From Streptomyces sp. DI166 (GTDB lineage Bacteria; Actinomycetota; Actinomycetes; Streptomycetales; Streptomycetaceae): a stretch of 53,022 nucleotides of DNA. A program made the position numbers and the translations under genes. The stretch covers positions 1 through 53,022 of the forward strand of contig NZ_FLSP01000061.1 in the NCBI RefSeq assembly GCF_900091315.1, given 5' to 3'. This document shows, piece by piece, positions 15,565-23,795 of the stretch; positions within the stretch are counted from its first letter, which is position 1, and each line of letters begins with the position of its first letter. The notes below the pieces were generated by a model. The model saw only the letters and a program-made list of their open reading frames with translations. It searched no databases and was not told the origin of the DNA.

Positions 15565-16440
15565 GTGACGTACACCCCTGCGGGAGACATCGCGCGCGTC
15601 GGAGTGGTGGGCTGCGGCCAGATGGGAGCGGGCATCGCCGAGGTGTGCGCCCGCTCCGGTCTGGATGTGAAGGTCGCCGAGACCACCGGCGAGGCCCTGG
15701 AGATCGGCCGTACCCGGCTGTTCAACTCCCTGGCCAAGGCTGCCGAACGCGGCAAGATCAGCGAGGAGGAGCTGGCGGCGACGCAGGAGCGCTTGAGCTT
15801 CACCACCGATCTCGGCGAGTTCGCCGACCGTGATCTGGTGATCGAGGCCGTCGTGGAGAACGAGCAGGTCAAGACCGAGATCTTCCAGGTGCTCGATCAG
15901 GTCGTGACCCGGCCCGACGCCATCCTGGCCTCCAACACCTCCTCCATCCCGCTGGTGAAGCTGGCGGTCGCCACCTCCCGGCCGGACCAGGTCATCGGCG
16001 TCCACTTCTTCAACCCGGCCCCGGTGCAGAAGCTGGTCGAGCTGATCCCGGCGCTCACCACCTCCGAGGGCACCATCGCCCGCGCCCAGTCCTTCGCCGA
16101 GAAGCTGCTGGGCAAGCACGCCATCCGCGCCCAGGACCGCTCCGGGTTCGTGGTGAACGCGCTGCTGATCCCCTACCTGCTCTCCGCGATCCGGATGTTC
16201 GAGTCGGGTATCGCCAGCCGCGAGGACATCGACAACGGCATGGAGCTGGGCTGCGCCCACCCGATGGGCCCGCTGAAGCTGGCCGACCTGATCGGCCTGG
16301 ACACCGTCGCCTCGGTCGCGTACTCGATGTACGAGGAGTACAAGGAGCCGCTGTACGCCGCTCCCCCGCTGCTCCAGCGCATGGTCGACGCGGGCCGCCT
16401 GGGCCGCAAGACCGGCTCGGGCTTCTACACCTACGGCTGA
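15565..16440 (+). CDS. 3-hydroxybutyryl-CoA dehydrogenase
   Basis: 291 aa. It oxidises or reduces (S)-3-hydroxybutyryl-CoA with NAD(P) in fatty acid, butyrate or crotonyl-CoA metabolism. The Rossmann motif VGCGQMGAG is at residues 15-23; the catalytic His is in GVHFFNPAP (about H147), with the Ser-Asn of LASNTSS; the C-terminal dimerisation domain holds DRSGFVVNALLIPYL and GRLGRKTGSGFYTYG. GTG at 15565 is used with AAGGGA just upstream. An ATG two bases earlier is immediately followed by TGA (ATGTGA) and is not a usable gene start. Monocistronic, ending in a strong hairpin. Confidence 0.94.
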   Translation: MTYTPAGDIARVGVVGCGQMGAGIAEVCARSGLDVKVAETTGEALEIGRTRLFNSLAKAAERGKISEEELAATQERLSFTTDLGEFADRDLVIEAVVENEQVKTEIFQVLDQVVTRPDAILASNTSSIPLVKLAVATSRPDQVIGVHFFNPAPVQKLVELIPALTTSEGTIARAQSFAEKLLGKHAIRAQDRSGFVVNALLIPYLLSAIRMFESGIASREDIDNGMELGCAHPMGPLKLADLIGLDTVASVAYSMYEEYKEPLYAAPPLLQRMVDAGRLGRKTGSGFYTYG

Positions 16441-16456
16441 TTACGCTCAGCGACCA

Positions 16457-16494
16457 CCGCGGGCCCGGCACTTCACCGAGTGCCGGGCCCGCGG
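16457..16494 (+). terminator. terminator after 3-hydroxybutyryl-CoA dehydrogenase
   Basis: A perfect 16-bp stem CCGCGGGCCCGGCACT with its complement around a 6-base loop (16473-16478), starting 17 bases after the stop codon. No U-tract. Confidence 0.85.
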
Positions 16495-16622
16495 CATTCG
16501 CACACCGTGTGCGCACCGTGCCCGCATATGCCGTTCGCACACTCTCCCCACGCGCTCACCAGGCGAGTTCACTCTTCTGCGCATGCAAGGGATGAAATAC
16601 GACTACGGAAGGGAGCGGACAC

Positions 16623-16880
16623 GTGACCGCCGATCCCGAGCATCCCGTCGTTCATGGAGAACTCGCAGAGTTACGGCGTCGCCTCGATGTGGGCAACGCC
16701 CGCGTGGAGGGCGGGCTGGCACTGCTCACCCACCGCACCGAGGAGACCGCGAAGGAGCTCGACGAGCTGATCACCCGGGTCCGCACACTGGAGCACTCGC
16801 GGTGGCCGCTGCCCGCGGTCGCCGCCCTCTGCGCCCTGGGTGCCCTCGCGCTTGCGGTCTGGCAGGCGCTGGGGCGCTGA
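16623..16880 (+). CDS. small coiled-coil protein with C-terminal membrane anchor; TTA codon
   Basis: 85 aa, not matched to a named family. Residues about 12-60 are charged and heptad-like (GELAELRRRLDVGNARVEGGLALL...EETAKELDELITRVRTLE), so a coiled coil is likely. Residues 61-82 (WPLPAVAALCALGALALAVWQAL) form one membrane segment, so the protein is tail-anchored with the coil in the cytoplasm. Leu17 is encoded by TTA (16671-16673), implying dependence on the bldA tRNA and late expression. GTG at 16623 follows GGGAG. It is convergent with a NUDIX gene that also has a TTA codon. Confidence 0.8.
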   Translation: MTADPEHPVVHGELAELRRRLDVGNARVEGGLALLTHRTEETAKELDELITRVRTLEHSRWPLPAVAALCALGALALAVWQALGR

Positions 16881-16888
16881 GGGGAAGG

Positions 16889-17431
16889 TCAGGGCCCGTC
16901 CTGGCCGAGCCTGAGATGGTGCAGCAGCAGTAACGCGGCCGCCATGTTGGCGGCCGGGACCTCCCCCCGGGCGACCATGTCGGGGACGAGTTTGAGGGGC
17001 ACCCATTCCCGGCGGTCCGATTCGAAGGCGTCCACGGGGTGTCCGACGTACTCACCGCGGTCGGCCCAGTAGATGTGGTGCCGGGCGTCGGTGAGTCCGT
17101 TGGACGGCTCCACGCTCATGAGGTGGTGCAGGGGTCCCGGCCGCCAGCCGGTCTCCTCCTCCAGTTCCCTGGCGGCGGCCACGGCGATCTCCTCCCCGTC
17201 CTCGACCACTCCGGCGGCGAGTTCCCACCCCCAGCTGTCGGTGATGAAGCGGTGCCGCCACAGCAGGAGGACCTCGTTGGCCTCGTTGACCACTGTGGCG
17301 ACGGCGACCGGGCGGAGCCGGATCAGGAAGTGGTCCAGGTGCCGGCCGTCGGGCAGCTCCACGTCTGCCAAGTTGACGGTGAACCAGCGGTTTTCATACA
17401 CAGTTTGTTCGTTCTGTTTCGTCCACTGCAC
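16889..17431 (-). CDS. NUDIX hydrolase; TTA codon
   Basis: 180 aa. The Nudix box is complete, running from G74 to W96 (GVVEDGEE..., then RELEEETGW), the metal-binding site for hydrolysis of nucleoside diphosphate derivatives. The layout, with an N-terminal strand YENRWFTVNLADVELPDGR and LIRLRPVAVATVV, resembles ADP-ribose pyrophosphatase-type enzymes, but the substrate is not settled. Leu167 is encoded by TTA (plus-strand TAA at 16931-16933), so the last 14 residues need bldA tRNA. GTG start with GGAAGG upstream. It lies downstream of, and in the same direction as, the NsdA-like regulator gene. Confidence 0.9.
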   Translation of the reverse strand: MQWTKQNEQTVYENRWFTVNLADVELPDGRHLDHFLIRLRPVAVATVVNEANEVLLLWRHRFITDSWGWELAAGVVEDGEEIAVAAARELEEETGWRPGPLHHLMSVEPSNGLTDARHHIYWADRGEYVGHPVDAFESDRREWVPLKLVPDMVARGEVPAANMAAALLLLHHLRLGQDGP

Positions 17432-17506
17432 GGTTCTGCCACCTTCCGTCGAGTAAGTGGCAATATCGCAGCAGGGACTAGGAGCTGTCGGTGGGCGAGC
17501 ACCGGC

Positions 17507-18847
17507 TCACAGCGGTACGCGCAGTGCGCCGTCGATGAGTTCCGCGGCCTCGGTGGTGCCCGCACAGCCGCTGCGCACCAGGTGTTCGCGTACCGCCCGG
17601 AGTCTGTCGCGCAGCCGCTGCGACTCCATCCCCCGGGCCTGCTCGGCCATCTGCACGGCCGTGGCCACGGCTTTATCGGCATTGCCCTGACGCAGTTCGA
17701 TCGTGCTGAGCATGGCCAGCCGGTGCACCCGGCCCCGGTCGTGCGCCGGGTTGTCCACGGCCGCCGCCGCGTGCTCCCCCGCCGCCGCCAGCTCGCCGAG
17801 ACTCAGCAGCGCCTCCGCCACCTGCACATTGACCAGTCCGGGCTGGACATAGCCCGTCTCGTCGGGCTCGTATCCGCGCCGGATGCGCTCGGCGGCCTGC
17901 TCGGCACGCCGGATGCAGGACAGCGCGCTCGTACCGTCGCCGAGGTGGGCGTACGCCTTGGCCTGCATCGCGTACAGATCGGAGGCGAGGGCGGGCGTGA
18001 TGTGCTTGCCCGCGGCGCGCAGCGCGGCCTCAGCGAAGGCCACGGCCTGTCTGAACTCCCGCATGAACAGCGCCTGGTTGACCAGCAGGGCGATCACATA
18101 GGCGCCGAGCCCCCGGTCACCGCTGGCCTTGGCGAGCCGCAGCGCCTGGTGGAAGTAGCGCTGGGCCAGGCCGTGCGCGTCGGAGTCGTAGGCGCAGATC
18201 CCGGCGATGGCGACCAGTCCGCCGGTGGCGCGGTGCAGTTGGCGGCCGGTGGCGTCGGTGTAGCTGCCGCGCAGCAGCGGGGCCGCCTCGGCGTTGAGGA
18301 AACCGACGATCCGGCTGCGCGTGGCTATGCCCCCGGCCTTGCGGTACATCTGCTCGTAGTGCGTCCGGGCGGCCCGGAGCATCTCGATGTCGGCCGGGGT
18401 GACCCGGTGCCGGCCGCCCCGGGAGACGTCCACGTCCTCGGGCGGGTTCTCCCACTCCCACACCGGCATCACGGCGGGCGTGCCGGTGACCGCGGGCGCG
18501 CCCAGGATGTGCGGGCGCTGCTGCTCGTCGGAACGCCACAGGGCGGTGGCCCGCTCGACGAAGCCGGAGAGCGAGGTGCCGTGCGGGGACGAGGGTTCGC
18601 CGGGGACGCCGAGTCCGATGTCGTCGAGGGTGACCGGGCGTTGCAGCCGCGCCGCCAGCACCTCGCAGATCAGGTCGGGCACCTGGCCGCGCGGGCGCTG
18701 CCCCTTCAACCACCGGGCGACGGCGGTGTGTTCGTACCTGAGCGCGAGGCCGCGTGCCCGGCCCGCCTGGTTCACGTGCGCTGCCAGCCCCGCGTGCGAG
18801 ATCCCGGCCTCGTCCAGGATCGCGTCGAGCAGAGTGTTGGGCTGCAT
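17507..18847 (-). CDS. NsdA-like helix-turn-helix/TPR developmental regulator
   Basis: 446 aa. The N-terminal 80 residues (TLLDAILDEAGISHAGLAAHVNQ...YEHTAVARWLKGQRPRG...CEVLAARL) form the divergent HTH domain found in Streptomyces NsdA and related sporulation-associated proteins. The rest (about 150-440) is alpha-helical with TPR-like repeats (GLAQRYFHQALRLAKASGD, AVAFAEAALRAAGKH, KAYAHLGDGTSALSCIRRAEQAAE). NsdA of S. coelicolor represses sporulation and antibiotic production; this is a paralogue-type relative, so the symbol is withheld. A perfect 17-bp palindrome lies 48-64 bases upstream. It is flanked by TTA-containing genes. Confidence 0.82.
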   Translation of the reverse strand: MQPNTLLDAILDEAGISHAGLAAHVNQAGRARGLALRYEHTAVARWLKGQRPRGQVPDLICEVLAARLQRPVTLDDIGLGVPGEPSSPHGTSLSGFVERATALWRSDEQQRPHILGAPAVTGTPAVMPVWEWENPPEDVDVSRGGRHRVTPADIEMLRAARTHYEQMYRKAGGIATRSRIVGFLNAEAAPLLRGSYTDATGRQLHRATGGLVAIAGICAYDSDAHGLAQRYFHQALRLAKASGDRGLGAYVIALLVNQALFMREFRQAVAFAEAALRAAGKHITPALASDLYAMQAKAYAHLGDGTSALSCIRRAEQAAERIRRGYEPDETGYVQPGLVNVQVAEALLSLGELAAAGEHAAAAVDNPAHDRGRVHRLAMLSTIELRQGNADKAVATAVQMAEQARGMESQRLRDRLRAVREHLVRSGCAGTTEAAELIDGALRVPL

Positions 18848-18894
18848 GGTGGGCCCCCCGGGTCGCTCGGTGCCGTCAGAGTAGTGGGTCCGTC

Positions 18895-18911
18895 TTCACA
18901 CGGGGTGTGAA
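18895..18911 (-). promoter_or_regulatory. 17-bp palindrome upstream of the NsdA-like gene
   Basis: TTCACACGGGGTGTGAA has perfect 7-bp arms around GGG. A minus-strand TACTCT (18878-18883) lies 31-36 bases before the start codon as a -10 candidate, so the palindrome sits over its -35 region. The half sites resemble TNACNC/GNGTNA of BldD, but the spacer is 3 bases, not 1. Confidence 0.55.
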
Positions 18912-19125
18912 CGGAGTGCTCGAATCCGCGCTGTGCGCGCACTGTCGCAGAGAGTTTCCAACCGGTTGACTGAATTGCCTCGAAAGAGGCCGGCCGGGCC
19001 GTCGGCTCCCCCTCGTACAGTGCGGCGGCCCGCTTCCGCGCCGTCCGCCCAGCTGCCTGCCCGACACTCCGTGGCGGGGCGGACGGCGTCCGCCGGGCAG
19101 ACGGCATCGGCCAAACGCCGTTGCG

Positions 19126-19941
19126 CTAAAGGTGCGTTGTCGGCCGGGGGTGCGTTGTGGCTGGTCGCGCGGTTCCCCGCGCCCCCAAGGGGTTGGTTCG
19201 GTCGTTCCGTAGGAACAGGAGAGCCACGTCGTCGGGTGGGGCGCCGCCTGCGTGGTGCAGGAGGGCCTGAAGAACTTCCTCAAGGATCAGTTGTGGGGAT
19301 GGTGCCTGCGCGTGAAGTGCGCTTGCTAACGCCGCTTTCAGCGAAAAGAACCGGCCATGCCCATCGCGGGCGTCCTCGACACCGTCCGTGTACAGGGCCA
19401 GGGTCTCGCCGGGGAGCAGGGGGCCCTGCCACGTGGTCGGGAGGTTCGGTGGCAGCGGAAGGATCCCCAACGGGGGCAGTGGATCAGCCCCGTTCAGTTG
19501 CTCGACTCTCGTCCCGCTGATCAAGTACGGCCAGGGATGACCGCAGTTGAGGGCCCGTACGTCCCCCTCCGGGCCGATCTCCAGGAGGAGGACCGTCGCG
19601 AACTCCTCCGTCACGGGGTGTTCCCCGCAGGGGCGTTCGCGCAGGTGTCGGTCGAGGGCGCGTTCCAGGCGGCGCAGTACGCGGTCCAGGTCGGGTTCGT
19701 CCTGGACCGCCTCGCGGAAGCCGTCGAGGAGGGCGGCGGCCGTGTCCACAGCGGCGATGCCGTGGCCTCTGACGTCGCCCATCACCACGCGCACCCCGTG
19801 CTCCGTGGCGATGACCTCGTACAGGTCGCCGCCCGGACGGCAGCCTCGGTCGGCGGAGAGCTGGGTGGCGGCGACGCTCAGTCCCTCGTGGAGGATCAGG
19901 CCGGTTCCGGCCGCCGTCTTCGTGCGGATCATGCGGATCAT
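19126..19941 (-). CDS. PP2C-type (SpoIIE/RsbU-like) serine phosphatase; TTA codon
   Basis: 271 aa from the chosen ATG. It is a stand-alone SpoIIE-type phosphatase expected to dephosphorylate an anti-sigma-factor antagonist. Motifs: LSADRGCRPGGDLYEVI (normally GGDxYD; Asp is replaced by Glu), VVMGDVRGHGIAA, LNCGHPWPYLI, ALYTDGVEDARD, and PPDDVALLFL. No sensor domain. The ATG at 19941 follows GGGGGG; a GTG at 20055 would add 38 residues of non-conserved sequence. A Leu in KAALAS is encoded by TTA (19327-19329). The last residues after FLRNDR (NPLGARGTARPATTH...) are encoded by a dispersed intergenic-type repeat. Confidence 0.85.
   Translation of the reverse strand: MIRMIRTKTAAGTGLILHEGLSVAATQLSADRGCRPGGDLYEVIATEHGVRVVMGDVRGHGIAAVDTAAALLDGFREAVQDEPDLDRVLRRLERALDRHLRERPCGEHPVTEEFATVLLLEIGPEGDVRALNCGHPWPYLISGTRVEQLNGADPLPPLGILPLPPNLPTTWQGPLLPGETLALYTDGVEDARDGHGRFFSLKAALASALHAQAPSPQLILEEVLQALLHHAGGAPPDDVALLFLRNDRTNPLGARGTARPATTHPRPTTHL
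19166..19185 (-). repeat. dispersed repeat GGGGCGCGGGGAACCGCGCG, inverted copy 3
   Basis: Minus-strand orientation, one mismatch to the copies at 1161-1180 and 1241-1260 (C for T at position 15). It lies inside the 3' end of the PP2C phosphatase gene and encodes part of its C-terminal tail. Confidence 0.7.
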
Positions 19942-20050
19942 CCGGTGGCCCCCCAATTGCAGGCCCAGTGACGCAGAAACGGACCGACCCCGAAAGGCCG
20001 GTCCGATTCTGTCGACCGCATGGCCCGGAAGGACCAGTTCGCCCGGAAAG

Positions 20051-20068
20051 CTCACTCGATTGAGTGAG
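20051..20068. promoter_or_regulatory. inverted repeat upstream of the phosphatase gene
   Basis: CTCACTC and GAGTGAG form perfect 7-base arms around GATT. It lies 110 bases upstream of the chosen ATG of the PP2C gene and 42 bases beyond the pheT stop. Operator or hairpin; undetermined. Confidence 0.35.
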
Positions 20069-20081
20069 GTGACCGGGGCGG

Positions 20082-20104
20082 GTGTGGAGGGCGGACCCCC
20101 ACAC
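20082..20104 (-). terminator. possible terminator after pheT
   Basis: GTGTGG and CCACAC form a 6-bp stem around an 11-base loop, 6 bases after the pheT stop. Modest stability; no U-tract. Confidence 0.4.
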
Positions 20105-20109
20105 GGGTG

Positions 20110-22653
20110 TCAGCCGCGCAGTACGGCCCCGGTGCGCTCGCCCGCCAGGGCGACCGCCGCGTCCCGGGCCGCCGAGGCCTCGTCCACCGTCAGCGTGCGG
20201 TCCCCGGCACGGAACCGCAGCGCGTACGCCAGCGACTTCTTGCCGTCCCCGAGCTGCTCGGCGTTCTCGTACACGTCGAACAGGCGGATGGCCTCCAGCA
20301 GCGGACCGGCGCCCTCGCGGAGGGCGGCCTCCACATCGGCGTGCGGCACGAACTTGTCGACGACGAGGGCGACGTCCTGCGTGGCGACCGGGAACGTGGA
20401 GATGCTCGGCGCCTGCGGCACACCGTCGCCGACCTGCTCCAGCACGTCCAGGTCCAGCTCCGTCGCGCAGGTGCGCGCGGGCAGGCCCAGCGCCTTGAGC
20501 ACACGCGGGTGCAGCTCACCGGCGTGGCCGACGACCCGCTCGGCGCCGTCCACGACGACCAGCAGCTCGGCACACCGGCCCGGGTGCCACGGCCCGTACT
20601 GCCCGGAGCGCACGATCAGTTCGGCGCCCGCCTCGGCGGCGACGGTCCGCGCGGCCTGCACCGCGTCGGCCCAGCCCGCCGGACGGCCCCCACCCCACCA
20701 GCCGCTCTGCTCGCGGGCGCCCGCGAGGACGACGGCCACGTGACGCGGCTGGTCGGGCAGCACCGCGTTGAGCGCGGCGAGCTCCTCGTCGGTGGGACGC
20801 CGGTCCACGGGCAGGTGGACAGCGCTGCCCTGCTCCTCGCGCGGGAGGAACACCAGGCCCGTCTCGAACAGGGCCAGGTCGTGCGAGCCCCGTCCGTCGT
20901 TGCGGCGCAGGGCGCCGAGCAGGCCCGGCAGCAGCGACGTGCGGAGCGCGGGCTCCTCGTCGTTGAGCGGGTTGGTGAGCTTCACGACCCGGCGGGCCGG
21001 GTCCTCGGCGTCCAGGCCGAGCTGGTCGAAGACCTGCTCGGAGATGAACGGGTAGTTGGGCGCCTCGACGTACCCGGCACCGGCCAGCGCGCGGCCGACC
21101 CGGCGGTGCAGCCGCTGGCGGTGCGTCAGACCGCGGCCGGACGGCGGCTTGGGCAGCGTGGAGGGCAGGTTCTCGTAGCCCTCCAGCCGGATGACCTCCT
21201 CGGCGAGGTCGTTCGGCTCCAGCAGGTCGGGCCGCCAGGACGGGACGGTGACGATCAGCTCGTCCTGCCCGTACACGTCGCAGCCGACCTCCTGGAGGCG
21301 GCGTACGACGGTCTCCCGGCCGTAGACCACACCGGCGACCTTGTCCGGGTGGTCCGCGGGCACCGTGATGGTGTGCGGCGCGGACGGGGCGCTGACCTCG
21401 GTGACACCGGCCTCGGCGGTGCCGCCCGCGAGCAGGACCAGCAGGTCGACGGTGCGCTGGGCCGCGGCGGCGGCCGCCGCCGGGTCGACACCGCGCTCGA
21501 AGCGACGGGACGCCTCTGAGGACAGCTTGTGGCGGCGGGCGGTGCGCGCGATGGCGACCTGGTCGAAGTGGGCGGCCTCGATCACGACGTCGGTCGTGGC
21601 GTTCTCAAGGTCGTCGTGATCGGCGATCTCCGTGTTGGCGCCGCCCATGACGCCCGCGAGGCCGATGGGGCCGCGGTCGTCGGTGATGACCAGGTCCTCG
21701 GCGTGCAGCTTCCGCTCGACACCGTCGAGGGTGACGATCTTCTCGCCCTCCTCGGCGCGGCGCACGCCGATGGTGCCCTGGACCAGGTTGCGGTCGTAGG
21801 CGTGCAGCGGCTGGCCGAGCTCCATCATCACGTAGTTGGTGACGTCGACGGCGAGCGAGATCGGGCGCATGCCGACCTTCTGGAGCCGGCGCTGGAGCCA
21901 GATCGGGGAGCGGGCCTCGGGGCTCAGGCCGGTGACGGTGCGGGCGGTGAAGCGGTCGCAGCCCAGGGGGTCGGAGACCTTCACCGGGTAGCCGAACTCG
22001 TTCGGCGCGGGCACGTCGAGCAGGGCCGGGTCGCGCAGCGGCAGGCCGTAGGCGATGGCGGTCTCGCGGGCGACGCCGCGGATGGACAGGCAGTCGCCGC
22101 GGTTGGCGGTGACGGCGATGTCCAGGACCTCGTCGACCAGTTCGAGCAGTTCGATGGCGTCCTTGCCGACCTCGGTCTCCGGGGGCAGCACGATGATGCC
22201 CTTGGAGCCGTCGTCGCCCATGCCCAGCTCGTCGCTGGAGCAGATCATGCCGTGCGAGACCTTGCCGTAGGTCTTGCGGGCGCTGATGGAGAAGCCGCCG
22301 GGCAGGGTGGCGCCGGGCAGGACCACGACGACCTTGTCGCCAACGGCGAAGTTCCGGGCGCCGCAGACGATCTCCTGGGGCTCACCGGTGCCTCCCCCAG
22401 AGCCGAAAGCCTGGGAGGTGCCCCCAGCCTGGCCGACGTCGACGGTGCAGAAGCGGATCGGCTTCTTGAAGCCCTCCAGCTCCTCGATGGTCAGCACCTG
22501 GCCGACGACCAGCGGGCCCTTGAGGTCGGCGCCGAGCTGCTCGACGGTCTCGACCTCAAGCCCGGCCGAAATCAGCTTGGCCTGCACGTCGCGGCCGGTC
22601 TCGGTGGCCGGCAGGTCGACGTACTCCCGCAGCCAAGAAAGCGGGACCCGCAT
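20110..22653 (-). CDS. pheT: phenylalanine-tRNA ligase beta subunit
   Basis: 847 aa, the non-catalytic subunit of the alpha2-beta2 synthetase. It contains the N-terminal domain (MRVPLSWLREYVDLP), the EMAP/OB-fold tRNA-binding module (about 40-160), the B3/B4 editing domain (TARTVTGLSPEARSPIWLQRRLQKVGMRPISLAVDVTNYVM), the B5 domain, a synthetase-like core, and the C-terminal FDX anticodon-binding domain (FPVATQDVALVVDKFVPHADVEAAL). The start overlaps the pheS stop (TGATG). Residues about 77-88 (GGTSQAFGSGGG) are an extra Gly-rich segment encoded by a dispersed palindromic element, in frame, inside the OB-fold module. Confidence 0.96.
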   Translation of the reverse strand: MRVPLSWLREYVDLPATETGRDVQAKLISAGLEVETVEQLGADLKGPLVVGQVLTIEELEGFKKPIRFCTVDVGQAGGTSQAFGSGGGTGEPQEIVCGARNFAVGDKVVVVLPGATLPGGFSISARKTYGKVSHGMICSSDELGMGDDGSKGIIVLPPETEVGKDAIELLELVDEVLDIAVTANRGDCLSIRGVARETAIAYGLPLRDPALLDVPAPNEFGYPVKVSDPLGCDRFTARTVTGLSPEARSPIWLQRRLQKVGMRPISLAVDVTNYVMMELGQPLHAYDRNLVQGTIGVRRAEEGEKIVTLDGVERKLHAEDLVITDDRGPIGLAGVMGGANTEIADHDDLENATTDVVIEAAHFDQVAIARTARRHKLSSEASRRFERGVDPAAAAAAAQRTVDLLVLLAGGTAEAGVTEVSAPSAPHTITVPADHPDKVAGVVYGRETVVRRLQEVGCDVYGQDELIVTVPSWRPDLLEPNDLAEEVIRLEGYENLPSTLPKPPSGRGLTHRQRLHRRVGRALAGAGYVEAPNYPFISEQVFDQLGLDAEDPARRVVKLTNPLNDEEPALRTSLLPGLLGALRRNDGRGSHDLALFETGLVFLPREEQGSAVHLPVDRRPTDEELAALNAVLPDQPRHVAVVLAGAREQSGWWGGGRPAGWADAVQAARTVAAEAGAELIVRSGQYGPWHPGRCAELLVVVDGAERVVGHAGELHPRVLKALGLPARTCATELDLDVLEQVGDGVPQAPSISTFPVATQDVALVVDKFVPHADVEAALREGAGPLLEAIRLFDVYENAEQLGDGKKSLAYALRFRAGDRTLTVDEASAARDAAVALAGERTGAVLRG
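22390..22427 (+). repeat. dispersed palindromic element, copy 2, inside pheT
   Basis: CCTCCCCCAG (22391-22400), AGCCGAAAGC, then CTGGGAGGTGCCCCCAG (22411-22427). The left end and tail match copies at 1003-1027 and 23796-23826. About 36 bases (12 codons) appear to be added without disturbing the pheT frame. Confidence 0.75.
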
Positions 22654-23774
22654 CAGATCTCCATCCCGAACGGCCGGGTGAACCGGACGTCACCCTCGAC
22701 CATGTCTCGCATGTCCTCGACGTTGTGGCGGAACATCAGCATCCGCTCGATGCCGAACCCGAAGGCGAATCCGCTGTACTTCTCCGGGTCGACGCCGCAG
22801 GCGGTGAGCACCCGCGGGTTGACCATGCCGCAGCCGCCCAGCTCGATCCAGCCCTCGCTGGAGCAGGTGCGGCAGGGACGGTCGGGGTTGCCGACGGACT
22901 CGCCGCGGCAGACGTAGCACACCATGTCCATCTCGGCGGACGGCTCGGTGAACGGGAAGAAGTTCGGCCTGAGCCGGGTCTTCATGTCCTCGCCGAACAG
23001 GGACTGGACCATGTGGTCCAGGGTGCCCTTGAGGTCCGCCATGGTCAGGCCCTCGTCCACGGCGAGCAGCTCGACCTGGTGGAAGACCGGGGTGTGCGTG
23101 GCGTCCAGCTCGTCGGTGCGGTAGACCCGCCCCGGGCAGATCACGTAGACCGGCAGCTCACGGTCGAGCAGCGAGCGGATCTGCACCGGCGAGGTGTGGG
23201 TGCGCAGCACGACACCGGACTCGGTGCCGCCCTTGGGGCCCTCGACGAAGAAGGTGTCGGCCTCGCCGCGGGCCGGGTGGTCCGGGCCGATGTTGAGCGC
23301 GTCGAAGTTGAACCACTCGGCCTCGACCTGGGGGCCCTCGGCGACCTCGTAGCCCATGGCCACGAAGATGTCCTCGATGCGCTCCGAGAGCGTGGTCAGC
23401 GGGTGGCGGGCGCCGGCCGGGACCCGGTCGAAGGGCAGCGTGACGTCCACGGCCTCCTCGACCAGCACGCGGGCGTCGCGCTCGGCCTCCAGCTCGGCCT
23501 GGCGGGCGGCGAGGGCCTTGTTCACGGCGCCGCGGGCCTGGCCGACGCGTTTGCCCGCGTCCGCCTTGGCGTGCGGGGGCAGGGCGCCGATCTCGCGGTT
23601 GGCGAGGGCCAGCGGAGAGGTACCGCCGGTGTGGGCGACCTTGGCCTCCTGGAGCGCGTCGAGGGAGTCCGCGGCGGCGAAGGCGGCGAGCGCCTCGTCC
23701 CGCATGCGCTCGATCTCTTCCGGTTTCAACGCCTCGACCTCGACAGGGTCGTACGACTTATTGGGTGCCGACAT
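22653..23774 (-). CDS. pheS: phenylalanine-tRNA ligase alpha subunit
   Basis: 373 aa catalytic subunit; charges tRNA-Phe. An N-terminal coiled-coil tRNA-binding region (about 10-95, with LREAKVAHTGG-like KVAHTGGTSPLALANREIG) precedes the class II synthetase core: HPLTTLSERIEDIFVAMGYEVAEGPQVE, RTHTSPVQIRSL (motif 2), and GFAFGFGIERMLMFRH (motif 3). The ATG at 23774 has a GGGAAGAG site; upstream in-frame sequence is the repeat-containing leader. First gene of pheST. Its leader carries a copy of the same palindromic element that interrupts pheT. Confidence 0.96.
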   Translation of the reverse strand: MSAPNKSYDPVEVEALKPEEIERMRDEALAAFAAADSLDALQEAKVAHTGGTSPLALANREIGALPPHAKADAGKRVGQARGAVNKALAARQAELEAERDARVLVEEAVDVTLPFDRVPAGARHPLTTLSERIEDIFVAMGYEVAEGPQVEAEWFNFDALNIGPDHPARGEADTFFVEGPKGGTESGVVLRTHTSPVQIRSLLDRELPVYVICPGRVYRTDELDATHTPVFHQVELLAVDEGLTMADLKGTLDHMVQSLFGEDMKTRLRPNFFPFTEPSAEMDMVCYVCRGESVGNPDRPCRTCSSEGWIELGGCGMVNPRVLTACGVDPEKYSGFAFGFGIERMLMFRHNVEDMRDMVEGDVRFTRPFGMEI

Positions 23775-23795
23775 CTCTTCCCGTGCTTCCGATTG

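Noticed and set aside
15563..15568. ATG immediately followed by TGA before the 3-hydroxybutyryl-CoA dehydrogenase GTG
   Set aside because: A start-stop pair could in principle modulate initiation, but it is probably coincidental in this context and nothing else supports a role.
18895..18911. Calling the palindrome a BldD site
   Set aside because: Half sites resemble TNACNC/GNGTNA, but the spacer is 3 bases instead of 1, so it is reported only as a palindrome.
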